NCBI RefSeq assembly: GCF_025144995.1
Contig: NZ_CP102250.1
Location: forward strand, 1,116,001 to 1,180,000
Origin: Alistipes indistinctus YIT 12060
GTDB lineage: Bacteria > Bacteroidota > Bacteroidia > Bacteroidales > Rikenellaceae
DNA length: 64,000 nucleotides
Direction of reading: 5' to 3'
Of the stretch, positions 44,227-52,912 are shown piece after piece. Positions within the stretch are counted from its first letter, which is position 1; every line of letters begins with the position of its first letter. A program made the translations under genes and the position numbers. The notes under the pieces are model-generated. The model saw only the letters and a program-made list of their open reading frames with translations, was not told the origin of the DNA and did no database searches.

Positions 44227-45702
44227 CTATTTCAACAAATGTTTGATCTTGTAATAAGCCTCGTTCCACGCAGCGGTATCCTGCGGCGTGAAAGTCTCGG
44301 TCTCGACCACCTTGGCGATCATATCGCGCATCTGCTGCAACGAACCGACACATCCTGCGGCGCGCGCCTGCAACATGATGTTGCCGATGGCCGTCGCTTC
44401 CGACGGGCCGGCCACTACCGGAATACCGATGGCATTGGCGGTAAACTGGTCGAGCAACCGGTTTTTCGAACCTCCGCCGATGATGTGAAGCTTTTCGATC
44501 GGGAACGGGGCCAGCACGCGGAACTTCTCGAGGATATCTTTATACTTGAGCGCCAGCGATTCGAAGATGCAGCGGATCAGTTCGGCATGCGTCTGCGGCA
44601 CGGGCTGCCCGCTCGCCGCACAATAGTTGCGGATCGCAGCCGCCATGCTGGGCGGATTCGCGAAAGAGGGATCGTCCGGGTCGATGAACGAGCGGAACGG
44701 GGTCGCCTCCCCGGCCATTTTCACGATCTCCGGGTAGGAATATTCGGCACCTTCCTTTTTCCACTCCTTGATGCATTGTTCCAGAATCCACATCCCGGTG
44801 ATATTCTTCAGCAGACGCGTGGTTCCCTCGACTCCGCCTTCGTTCGTGATGTTCAGCGCGGCGGTCTCGTCGGTAATCACCGGGTCTTTCACCTCAATGC
44901 CCATCAGCGACCAGGTGCCGGAACTCAGGTACGCGAACTTTTCATCGGAAGCGGGCACGGCGGCTACGGCCGAAGCGGTATCGTGACCGGCCACGGCCAC
45001 CACCGGAACCTTATCGAGCCCCGTCTCTGCGGCCAATGCATCGGTCAGCGTACCGACCACGGTACCCGTAGGCACCACTTCGCCGAACAGCGAACCCTTG
45101 ACGCCCATCTTTTCGAGCAACTTCGCCTCCATCTTCTTGGTTCGCGGATTGAGTATCTGGGATGTCGAAGCGATCGTGTATTCGGTCGCCATCTTGCCGG
45201 TAAGCATATAACTCAGCGCATCGGGCATGAACAGCGCACGGACGGCGGCTTTCAGCGGCGACGAATGGTCGCGCTGCATCGCGTAGAGCTGGTACAGGCT
45301 GTTGAAATTCATCACCTGAATACCGGTGAGGTCGTAGACCTCCTTGCGCGGCATGACCTTTGCAAAATATTCCTCGGGAGCCCCCGTGGTATGCAGGTCT
45401 CGGTATGCCAGGGGCATGCCCAGGATTTGGCCGTCTTCACCGATCAACGCGAAGTCGACGCCCCACGTGTCGATACCGATCGACGTGATTTTCGCCCCCT
45501 CCTTCGCACAGGCGATCATCCCGGCCTTGAGGTGTTCGTAGAGCGAAAAGATATTCCAGTAATAGTGTCCGCCCAGTTCAAGAATCTGGTTCGGGAAACG
45601 GGTCAGCTCCTTCATCTGCAATTTGCCGTCGCGAAGCGTGCCCAGAATCGAGCGGCCGCTGGTCGCTCCCAGGTCAAAAGCCAAAAACGAGATTTGTTCC
45701 AT
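44227..45702 (-). CDS. rhaB: L-rhamnulokinase (FGGY family)
   Basis: A 491-residue FGGY kinase that phosphorylates L-rhamnulose to rhamnulose 1-phosphate. The N-terminal LAFDLGATSGRS motif, the GIDTWGVDFALIG substrate segment, VAGHDTASAVAAVP, YLSSGTWSLMG, and HIIGGGSKN are typical of rhamnulokinase. It is the first gene of the operon; the 422-base upstream gap holds a probable promoter and an inverted repeat at the expected transcript start. No rhamnulose-1-phosphate aldolase gene follows in the operon, unlike in Bacteroides thetaiotaomicron. Confidence 0.95.
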   Translation of the reverse strand: MEQISFLAFDLGATSGRSILGTLRDGKLQMKELTRFPNQILELGGHYYWNIFSLYEHLKAGMIACAKEGAKITSIGIDTWGVDFALIGEDGQILGMPLAYRDLHTTGAPEEYFAKVMPRKEVYDLTGIQVMNFNSLYQLYAMQRDHSSPLKAAVRALFMPDALSYMLTGKMATEYTIASTSQILNPRTKKMEAKLLEKMGVKGSLFGEVVPTGTVVGTLTDALAAETGLDKVPVVAVAGHDTASAVAAVPASDEKFAYLSSGTWSLMGIEVKDPVITDETAALNITNEGGVEGTTRLLKNITGMWILEQCIKEWKKEGAEYSYPEIVKMAGEATPFRSFIDPDDPSFANPPSMAAAIRNYCAASGQPVPQTHAELIRCIFESLALKYKDILEKFRVLAPFPIEKLHIIGGGSKNRLLDQFTANAIGIPVVAGPSEATAIGNIMLQARAAGCVGSLQQMRDMIAKVVETETFTPQDTAAWNEAYYKIKHLLK

Positions 45703-45892
45703 CGGTTCAGTCAGATTTATGCCGCCTGCAAGGAGTTCGCGATACGGAAATACCCCGCAACAACGGACCTGTAGTTTTTCAGTTCACACCTTCTGGCCCG
45801 ATCGTCTCCAATGCCTTCCGGGACAAGTGATCCCGCGCGATAAACGGATTCGCCGGAACGCCCTCCGGCAACGCAAAAAGCGAATACGGGCC

Positions 45893-45934
45893 TGCTTCAA
45901 CCGCCTTCCACTACTCTCGGAAGCGGTTGAAGCA
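45893..45934. promoter_or_regulatory. Inverted repeat at the expected start of the rha transcript
   Basis: TGCTTCAACCGC (45893-45904) and GCGGTTGAAGCA (45923-45934) are exact reverse complements, extended inward by TTCC/GGAA after one bulged base. No T-run follows on either strand, so a terminator is unlikely. It fits an operator over the start point or a 5'-terminal stabilising hairpin. Confidence 0.55.
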
Positions 45935-45937
45935 GAA

Positions 45938-45945
45938 CAAATATA
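45938..45945 (-). promoter_or_regulatory. Probable -7 box of the rha operon
   Basis: TATATTTG on the minus strand matches TAnnTTTG. No TTTG sits at the usual 19-21-base distance (one is found at 25), as may happen at an activator-dependent promoter. Confidence 0.5.
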
Positions 45946-46124
45946 CCACATTATTTGGAACCGCCACCTGCAAATTGTGATATTCTCCCTGTAATTTTTG
46001 GGCAAAATCACCGATTCGCTTCGTCCGGATTGAGGGCAAGGCCCCGCAACTCCGCATACCGCCGGAAACCGCCCCCGCGCAACTCCATAAGCCCGCACGC
46101 CTCCACGGAACCGATGTCCATGCT

Positions 46125-47876
46125 TCAACGAACGATTTTCACCCCTTTGGGTGCCGAAATTTTCGATTTCACCGTACCGTCCCCCTGCCGTTCGTGCCTC
46201 ACCGAGATCACGCCGTACGGCGTCGGAAAAGTACCTTCGGCCCATTGCAGGCCGCCCAGGTGAGGCCGTACGCGCACCGCTTTGCAACCCGGTTCGACGA
46301 TCGAAATCCCGAGCACATGCTCGCTCAGCCACGCTGTCGGCCCCGAAGCCCAGCCGTGGCAGAAGCTGTGGCGGAAACCTTTGTAGCAGAAATCCCCGTA
46401 ACTGCGGTGCACATCGACTTTGCCTTCCGGCACCAGTTCGTCGATACGTGCGGCATTGTCGAGCCATTTGATATCGAAGTCCTCCCAGAAAGTGGTCGCA
46501 CCCAGATCGAGCATCGCACCCCAATAGGTGTCGATATTGTCGATCGCACCGGCATAATCGCCCGCTTTGGCCTTCGCCTGCAGCATATAATAGCCGTAAA
46601 AAGTCGAGAATCCTTCCACCCCGCCCTTTTTAAGCACCTCTTCGTTCACCTGCCGGGCAGGCACAAGGCCGGCCAAAGCGGCCAGCGCCGCAGACTGTTT
46701 GGTCGTGGCGTAATCAGGCGTCACCTTACGCATCCGCTCCGCCGCCGACGAACATTTGGCAGCCAACGCCGTATCGCCCAGCGCACCGGCCATCCGGATC
46801 CCGGCATCGAAAGTCATCAGCAACAGCGCATGCAATCCGGCATCGACAGCCTTCCGGTCGCGACTGGTCGGCCAGTCGAGGAAGCGGCCCGCACCGGTCA
46901 TGTGCTCATGCCCCTGCCCATCGACCATGCCGGCCGCCATATCGAACAGCGCATTCATATAAGACTGCTGCTCGCGCAGGTAGTCGAGGTCTCCGGTATA
47001 CATATAATAATCGTGATGGATCAAAGCCCACCAGAGCGAATAGGCGCAAATACCGTTCATCCAACCCGGCAGCGGCGTCTGGTCGCGGGCCTGGTCGAGC
47101 GTCTTTTTCATCACCTCGTTGTCGCCGAAAACCGCCAGCATCGTACAGAGCTCCGGATGTGCATCGCCCATCCAAACGAGCCGGTCGCGCTTGATCCCGT
47201 CCCACAGGTAATCCTGCATATTGAGGTGTACGGTATAAGCTCCCGTCATCCAAATGCTGTCGAGGCGCGTATCGCTCGAGCGGAACGAGCCCAGGTAAGG
47301 AATATCCCGGTAGGTAAATTTAGCGCGAATCTCCTGTACGGGTACCACCACATCGTCTTCCAACAGGTCGATCCGCACGAAACGGAATCCCGAATTGCCG
47401 GTTTCGCTCACACCGTACCACGGCAGGTACATCACATAGTCGCGCATCGCATGGTCGTTCGTCGCACCGCTTTCGGGCGTGATCTCGCACATCGCCTCGC
47501 TGGCCGACTCGCCCAGCCGGACGCGCACTCTGGCCGGCTTGTGCCCCGTAATGCCTGCTGTCACGATCTGAACGCCACCCTGTATCTCCCGTCCGAAATC
47601 GAGCAGCAGCGACGGGCGCCTGCCCTCGCGGCTCGTCATCACGCAGTGCGGATAAGGCGCATTGATCATCTGCCCCTTGCCCTTGGCGAGCAGATGGTCC
47701 GCTCCCTCGACCAGCTCTTCGTTTTGAATCCACATGACCCGGACAGGCGAAAGATAAGTCGTCGTCCGCAGATCGGCCTGGGATTTTTCGACCGCCTCCG
47801 CAGGAAAAACGGGGGGCAGGGCCGCACACACGGGCACAGCAAATAACAATAACAGGGATAGCAGAATAGGTTTCAT
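46125..47876 (-). CDS. Alpha-L-rhamnosidase, GH78 family (short form)
   Basis: A 583-residue secreted protein with a signal peptide (MKPILLSLLLLFAVPVCA, residues 1-18). The (alpha/alpha)6 barrel carries DGIKRDRLVWMGD (about residues 220-232), the GH78 catalytic region with the acidic residues. An N-terminal beta domain and a C-terminal beta domain (HVLGISIVEPGCKAVRVRP) complete the GH78 pattern. GH78 enzymes remove terminal alpha-L-rhamnose from plant glycans and flavonoids. It lies directly upstream of the rhamnose operon on the same strand, 196 bases after a second GH78 gene. It is shorter than most family members, lacking extra beta modules. Confidence 0.82.
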   Translation of the reverse strand: MKPILLSLLLLFAVPVCAALPPVFPAEAVEKSQADLRTTTYLSPVRVMWIQNEELVEGADHLLAKGKGQMINAPYPHCVMTSREGRRPSLLLDFGREIQGGVQIVTAGITGHKPARVRVRLGESASEAMCEITPESGATNDHAMRDYVMYLPWYGVSETGNSGFRFVRIDLLEDDVVVPVQEIRAKFTYRDIPYLGSFRSSDTRLDSIWMTGAYTVHLNMQDYLWDGIKRDRLVWMGDAHPELCTMLAVFGDNEVMKKTLDQARDQTPLPGWMNGICAYSLWWALIHHDYYMYTGDLDYLREQQSYMNALFDMAAGMVDGQGHEHMTGAGRFLDWPTSRDRKAVDAGLHALLLMTFDAGIRMAGALGDTALAAKCSSAAERMRKVTPDYATTKQSAALAALAGLVPARQVNEEVLKKGGVEGFSTFYGYYMLQAKAKAGDYAGAIDNIDTYWGAMLDLGATTFWEDFDIKWLDNAARIDELVPEGKVDVHRSYGDFCYKGFRHSFCHGWASGPTAWLSEHVLGISIVEPGCKAVRVRPHLGGLQWAEGTFPTPYGVISVRHERQGDGTVKSKISAPKGVKIVR

Positions 47877-48072
47877 TCGTCGGTTGATTTTAATTTCTTA
47901 AATTTCTCAGTCGGGCAGCCGGTATTTCTGAATCCGAAGTGATCCGAACGAGGTTAACGAAGCGGAATGCCCGTTATTTACTTTCTTCCCGCCCCGCAAC
48001 GGTACGCGCACGGAGATTCGCGGATGTTCCTCCGCACGGCTATTTCACATGTGACTAAGGTTCGCCAGCAGT

Positions 48073-50334
48073 CTACCGGGCAGCAGCAAAGGTCAATTCG
48101 AAAACATGTTTGCCGGAACCGACATCGGGCACCTTGACAAATCCGTTCTCGGCCTTTACGCCCGGCAACGACTTCCCGTCCATCGTCAGCGTAAAACGTC
48201 CCTGCGAATAGAGCGGCAGATAGACATCGCCCACCATATTGACCGGCATCGCCACTTCGAGCACGAACCGCCCCGGTGCGTTGTCGAAAGAGACGCCGAC
48301 ATCGCCGCGGATCGTCGGCATCGTAATCGAAGCCGTACGCAGCGGACCCGGCTGCGGCTTAATGCGGGCGCGGCGGAATCCCGGCTCGACGGGTTCGATT
48401 CCCATCAGTTTCCGGGGAATGACATTGGCCGGCACCGCACCCCAGATGTGATTCCAATCCTGATTGTACTTGAAAAGGATGTCCCATGCCTCCATCGTAA
48501 TCGTAGAACCGGCGCGAATCATGTTGTACCAACTCCGCAAATCGGTCGCGGTCAGCAGTTTGAACGCCGCATCGGCCTTACCCGTATCGTAGAGCGCATC
48601 GAGCAGGAACTGTGCCGCGTAAACGCTGCAATCCATCCCGCGCGAAACGAGATAATCGGCGATACGGGGCTGGTACTGCGGCGGCACGAGCGAAAATACG
48701 ATCGGGAACATATTGCTGTAAACCGAGACATGGTCGGTACCGATTCCGTCGCGGTAAAGCCCGCTTTTTTTATCGAAAAAATACTTATTGATGCTCGCTG
48801 CCGTACGGGCGGCCTGCGATGCATACGCCGCCGAGTCGGCCTTTTTCCCCATAGCTCCCGCCAGTTTGCCCATCAACTCGAGGCTGGCATAGTGGAACAC
48901 GTTGGGACTGATATTTTTCGGCATGAAGGTAAACTCGCCGCGGGGCCAGTCGACGATGTCGTCCAGTTTCTGGTTCTGCGGCAGGCGGATCGAATCGCGC
49001 AGTGCGGAATCGACCTTCGGATTATTCAGCACGACAATCAGTCCGTCCTCTTCCTCAAGCGCCGACAGCGTTTTGTTCTTCAGCAACGAGTAATTGGCCT
49101 CAGCCGAACGGATATCGCCCGTGTAGAGATAATCGTACCAGGCGATCAGCACCGACTGCAAAATCCATTCGGTCGGCCAGGTGGCATGGTTAAGCAGGTA
49201 CTCGTGCGAACGGCGTGCAAGGGTAAACTCACGGTCGACCGAGTAGTGGCACAATTGGTTGAGCAGAGCGTCGGCCTCATAGGGAATGCGTTCGCGGTCC
49301 CCGTCGACATAAATCCCGGCGAAAGAGGTCGCCTTCACCGAATAGCGGCACAGTTCCCACACCCGATTCAGCACGGTATCGGAACTGGTAAAATGCACTG
49401 CAAAGTCATTGAACGGATAATGTACCGTCTGCCGTTCGATGTCGGCAGGAGCGATATCGTGCTTGTATCCTTCGATCTCGAGGTAGCGGAACGGCAGCAC
49501 CTCGCCGACGTATTCCGGCATCGGAACGGCCAACGGCGGCGTGTTGCGCGTGTTGCGCGTATCGGGCATGATTTTGATCCGGTAAGTATGGCGCCCCGGC
49601 AATAGCGCAAGTTTGTGTTCACGGTAGCGGATCGTTCCGTCTGGCTTGCGGTCAAGCCGTCCGTCACGCAACGCCTCGCCGATACGGACAATGATCGTAT
49701 CGGCCTGCTGCGCATCGAGGGTCAGCACCAACTGTCCGAACGAAGCGCGGCCGAAATCGACGGCCAGATCGCCGCCCGGCAACCGTTCGACCGATACGGG
49801 GCGTTCGTCGCTTTTGACCTGCGGATAATAGGCCGTTTTGTAGTCATAAAGCGTATCGGCCGTGCGGAAGGCCCGGATTTCGGACCAGTCCTGCTGCGCA
49901 TTGTTGTTGTCGGTGCGCACTTTCCAGTAATAGACAGTATTGGGTTTGAGCGGCTCGCCGTCGTAAATCACCGTAGTGGAGTTGTCGTTGTTTTCGAAGC
50001 GTGCGTTCCACATATCGCTCCGGTACCGGCTCAGTTGTTCGCGGCTCGTGCCGACCTGTATTTGTGCGAAAGTCTGCTTGACATCCGGGCGCACGTCATT
50101 GAGCATCCAGCTGAACATCGGGCGCCGGTTGTAAATCAGCGCCATCTGCACCGGCTCGATCGACCGGGCGGCCTCTTCGAGGGTCATCTGCGTAGGATAG
50201 CCGTTGATCCACACCCGGTCGGTGTGCTCGATCAGGTCGGTCATCAGCCCGGTGGGCGGGGCGGCGGTCAGCGCCGCAGGGGCGCACATCAGGCCCAGCA
50301 GACAGGCGCGGGCGAGCAGCAAAAGTCGGGTCAT
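48073..50334 (-). CDS. Alpha-L-rhamnosidase, GH78 family
   Basis: A 753-residue secreted protein: signal peptide (residues 1-24, Leu/Ala-rich), an N-terminal fibronectin-like and beta-sandwich region (about 40-300), the (alpha/alpha)6 catalytic barrel (about 310-650) and a C-terminal beta domain. The motif DGDRERIPYEAD at 344-355 carries the GH78 catalytic acid. GIEPVEPGFRRARIKPQPG near the C-terminus is a family mark. It probably acts in the periplasm or at the surface to release rhamnose for the operon downstream. It is divergent from the uxuB-like gene. No SusCD pair is nearby. Confidence 0.88.
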   Translation of the reverse strand: MTRLLLLARACLLGLMCAPAALTAAPPTGLMTDLIEHTDRVWINGYPTQMTLEEAARSIEPVQMALIYNRRPMFSWMLNDVRPDVKQTFAQIQVGTSREQLSRYRSDMWNARFENNDNSTTVIYDGEPLKPNTVYYWKVRTDNNNAQQDWSEIRAFRTADTLYDYKTAYYPQVKSDERPVSVERLPGGDLAVDFGRASFGQLVLTLDAQQADTIIVRIGEALRDGRLDRKPDGTIRYREHKLALLPGRHTYRIKIMPDTRNTRNTPPLAVPMPEYVGEVLPFRYLEIEGYKHDIAPADIERQTVHYPFNDFAVHFTSSDTVLNRVWELCRYSVKATSFAGIYVDGDRERIPYEADALLNQLCHYSVDREFTLARRSHEYLLNHATWPTEWILQSVLIAWYDYLYTGDIRSAEANYSLLKNKTLSALEEEDGLIVVLNNPKVDSALRDSIRLPQNQKLDDIVDWPRGEFTFMPKNISPNVFHYASLELMGKLAGAMGKKADSAAYASQAARTAASINKYFFDKKSGLYRDGIGTDHVSVYSNMFPIVFSLVPPQYQPRIADYLVSRGMDCSVYAAQFLLDALYDTGKADAAFKLLTATDLRSWYNMIRAGSTITMEAWDILFKYNQDWNHIWGAVPANVIPRKLMGIEPVEPGFRRARIKPQPGPLRTASITMPTIRGDVGVSFDNAPGRFVLEVAMPVNMVGDVYLPLYSQGRFTLTMDGKSLPGVKAENGFVKVPDVGSGKHVFELTFAAAR

Positions 50335-50636
50335 CGGTTTCCGGTTTTTAGTTCGGTTAGTCTACAAAATAACGCATCATTCGGCAAACATGCAAATCCT
50401 TTCCTCCGATTCGAAAAGATCCGCAAGGGGTTGCCGGTCTCTCCCTCCCATCGCTTCGGCCCATTGTCCAACCGCAAAACAAAAATTCCGGCACGATGCT
50501 CCCGGTTATACGCAGGAGTTTCGGAAATTATCGATACCTTTAGCATCCGGTATCTTGATATCGTTTTCAGTCCCGTCAATATACCGAATGAATACACCGA
50601 CACCAGATAAAACGACAATATTTAAAATCAGACAGC
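50335..50636. other. Divergent gap between GH78 and the uxuB-like gene
   Basis: A 302-base stretch with start signals for both sides expected. I see only a weak TACCTTTA box (50535-50542, plus strand) without a -33 partner, and no clear operator. Confidence 0.4.
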
Positions 50637-51449
50637 ATGAAAAATCTGTTCAGCGTACAAGACAAGGTAATCGTCATCACCGGAGCCGCCGGTGTACTCG
50701 GCACCTCGATGGTGCACCATTTTGCGGAACAGGGCGCCAAAGTGGTGATCCTCGACCGTAACGAAGAGGCGGGCCGCAGACTGGAAGAGGAGGTAAAGGC
50801 CGAAGGCGGCGAAGTCATGTTCCTTTACACCGATGTGCTCGACAAGCAGGTACTCGAAGGCAACTACACCGAGATTATGGCCCGCTACGGCCGGATCGAC
50901 GTGCTGATCAACGGAGCGGGCGGCAACATGGCCGGTGCGACGATCGCCCCCGACAAGACGATTTTCGACCTCGACATCGAAGCCGTCCGCAAGGTCGTCG
51001 ACCTGAACCTGTTCGGGATTATCCTGCCGACCATGACCTTCACCCGGGCGATGATCGAGCAGAAGCAGGGATCGATCATCAACATCTCGTCGGAATCGGC
51101 GATCCGGCCGCTTACGCGCGTGGCCGGGTACGGCGTGGCGAAAGCCGCGGTGACGAATTTTACCAAATACATGTGCGGCGAACTGGCCACCAAATACGGC
51201 GACGGACTGCGGGTAAACGCCATCGCGCCCGGCTTCTTCATCACGGAGCAGAACCGGACGCTATTGCTGAACCCGGACGGAAGTTATACCGAACGGTCGA
51301 AAACGATCCTCGCGCACACGCCTTACGGCCGTTTCGGCGAACCTTCGGAGCTGCTCGGCACGCTGCAATGGCTCGCGAGCGACGCATCGAAATTCGTTTC
51401 GGGCACGATGACCGTGATCGACGGCGGTTTCGACGCCTTCTCGATCTGA
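50637..51449 (+). CDS. uxuB: SDR-type D-mannonate oxidoreductase (fructuronate reductase)
   Basis: A 270-residue short-chain dehydrogenase. The NAD motif ITGAAGVLG, NGAGGN, the catalytic NISSESAIRPL...GYGVAKAA pattern (Ser, Tyr, Lys) and the APGFFITEQNRTLL segment are visible. That last segment is typical of the SDR-type UxuB described in Thermotoga and seen next to uxuA in Bacteroidota. It reduces D-fructuronate to D-mannonate. The uxuA gene follows 117 bases downstream on the same strand, which supports the call. Gluconate 5-dehydrogenase is the main alternative from sequence alone. Confidence 0.82.
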   Translation: MKNLFSVQDKVIVITGAAGVLGTSMVHHFAEQGAKVVILDRNEEAGRRLEEEVKAEGGEVMFLYTDVLDKQVLEGNYTEIMARYGRIDVLINGAGGNMAGATIAPDKTIFDLDIEAVRKVVDLNLFGIILPTMTFTRAMIEQKQGSIINISSESAIRPLTRVAGYGVAKAAVTNFTKYMCGELATKYGDGLRVNAIAPGFFITEQNRTLLLNPDGSYTERSKTILAHTPYGRFGEPSELLGTLQWLASDASKFVSGTMTVIDGGFDAFSI

Positions 51450-51566
51450 TCGGCCCGGGACACCATTCCGCACGGCGCGAATCCGGGCAACACGACAACC
51501 CCAAAACCATTAGGGATATGCCGCGGACTGCCGCGCAAATCCATTAACCTCAGCAAATAATCCGTT

Positions 51567-52745
51567 ATGACATACCTATGCAAACAATCGTGGCGCTGGT
51601 ACGGCCCCAATGATCCGGTAAGCCTCGCCGACATCCGCCAGGCGGGTGCGACCGACGTAGTGACAGCACTCCACCATATTCCCAACGGGGAGGTATGGAC
51701 GGTCGAAGAGATCGCAAAGCGCAAAAAAGAGGTAGCCGACGCCGGGCTCACCTGGAGCGTTGTCGAGAGCGTGCCGGTACACGAGCACATCAAAACGCAA
51801 ACGGGCGATTTCCAACGCTACATCGACAACTACAAGCAGAGCATCCGCAACCTTGCCCGGTGCGGCATTTACTGCATCACCTACAACTTCATGCCGGTAC
51901 TGGACTGGACGCGTACCGACCTGGCCTACACGATGCCGGACGGATCGAAGGCGCTGCGTTTCGAACGGGCGGCTTTCATGGCTTTCGACCTGTTCATCCT
52001 CAAGCGTCCCGGTGCTGAGAAAGAGTATTCGGACATGGACAAAGGAAAGGCACTGGGCCGCTATTCCGAAATGAGCGATGCAGACAAAGAGCTGCTCACC
52101 CGCAACATGATCGCAGGGCTGCCCGGCTCAGAGGAGAGTTTTACGGTAGCGCAGTTCCAGGAGGCGCTCGACCGCTACAAGGATATCGACGCCGAAAAGC
52201 TGCGGGCCAACCTGATCCATTTCCTTAGAGAGATCGCTCCGGTAGCCGATGAAGTGGGAGCCGAACTGGTGATCCACCCCGACGACCCGCCCTACCCGAT
52301 CCTGGGACTGCCGCGGATTCTGAGCACCGCCGACGATTTCCGCAAACTAATCGCCGCCGTACCCAATAAGTCCAACGGACTGTGCCTCTGCACCGGTTCG
52401 TTCGGCGTGCGTTCGGACAACGAACTGGCCGCGATGATGGAGGAGTTCGGCGACCGGGTCGGTTTCGTGCACCTGCGCAGCACACAGCGCGACGCAGAAG
52501 GCAATTTCTTCGAGGCGAACCACCTCGAAGGCGATGTAGACATGTACGGCGTGATGAAAGCGCTGCTCGCACTTCAGCAACGGCGGCAAACCTCAATCCC
52601 GGTACGGCCCGATCACGGCCACCAAATGATCGACGACCTGAAGAAAAAGACCAATCCGGGTTACTCCTGCATCGGGCGGCTCAGGGGCCTCGCCGAACTG
52701 CGCGGACTCGAAATGGGCATCGCCCGAAGCCTATACGGGAAATAA
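51567..52745 (+). CDS. uxuA: D-mannonate dehydratase
   Basis: A 392-residue TIM-barrel enzyme that dehydrates D-mannonate to 2-keto-3-deoxygluconate. Conserved marks are [13 protein letters not shown], the [11 protein letters not shown] segment, [20 protein letters not shown] with metal ligands, LCTGSFG and RPDHGHQM. Length is normal. It pairs with the SDR-type uxuB gene upstream. The rest of the uronate pathway (uxaC, kdgK, kdgA) is not in the window. Confidence 0.95.
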   Translation: MTYLCKQSWRWYGPNDPVSLADIRQAGATDVVTALHHIPNGEVWTVEEIAKRKKEVADAGLTWSVVESVPVHEHIKTQTGDFQRYIDNYKQSIRNLARCGIYCITYNFMPVLDWTRTDLAYTMPDGSKALRFERAAFMAFDLFILKRPGAEKEYSDMDKGKALGRYSEMSDADKELLTRNMIAGLPGSEESFTVAQFQEALDRYKDIDAEKLRANLIHFLREIAPVADEVGAELVIHPDDPPYPILGLPRILSTADDFRKLIAAVPNKSNGLCLCTGSFGVRSDNELAAMMEEFGDRVGFVHLRSTQRDAEGNFFEANHLEGDVDMYGVMKALLALQQRRQTSIPVRPDHGHQMIDDLKKKTNPGYSCIGRLRGLAELRGLEMGIARSLYGK

Positions 52746-52859
52746 CAAAAGAGTCATCGCATACAGGCTACAGAACCGCCGGGCGAATTCGGAACTCAAA
52801 TCGTATCCGAATCCGCCCGGCTTCTTCATCCGGGGCATCCATCCGAAAAGATAAATTGT

Positions 52860-52867
52860 TATCTTTG
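52860..52867 (+). promoter_or_regulatory. -7 promoter box of the PurF-like gene
   Basis: TATCTTTG matches TAnnTTTG and lies 45 bases before the start codon at 52913. No clear -33 TTTG is seen. It supports the short start and excludes the long open frame that reaches back into uxuA. Confidence 0.55.
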
Positions 52868-52912
52868 CAACCTCTGTCAGACAATCGAACCAATCAAAAT
52901 TTTTCACAGCAT

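Larger units (their letters stand above)
45703..46124. other. Leader and control region of the rhamnose operon
   Basis: A 422-base gap without a convincing gene. It contains the -7 box at 45938-45945 and the inverted repeat at 45893-45934; a long leader of about 230 bases would precede rhaB. No AraC-type rhaR or rhaS gene is present in the window. Confidence 0.6.

Noticed and set aside
45893-45934. The long inverted repeat before rhaB read as an intrinsic terminator of the GH78 gene
   Set aside because: No T-run follows on either strand, and its position fits the transcript start of the rha operon better.
46121-46130. TGCTTCAACG, similar to one arm of the rha inverted repeat, at the end of the GH78 gene
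   Set aside because: A single ten-base partial match with no second arm is likely chance, as it lies at the 3' end of a coding region.
52382-52912. N-terminal extension of the PurF-like frame into uxuA
   Set aside because: The extension is an Arg-rich shadow of uxuA; the PurF-like family starts at 52913, just after a -7 box.
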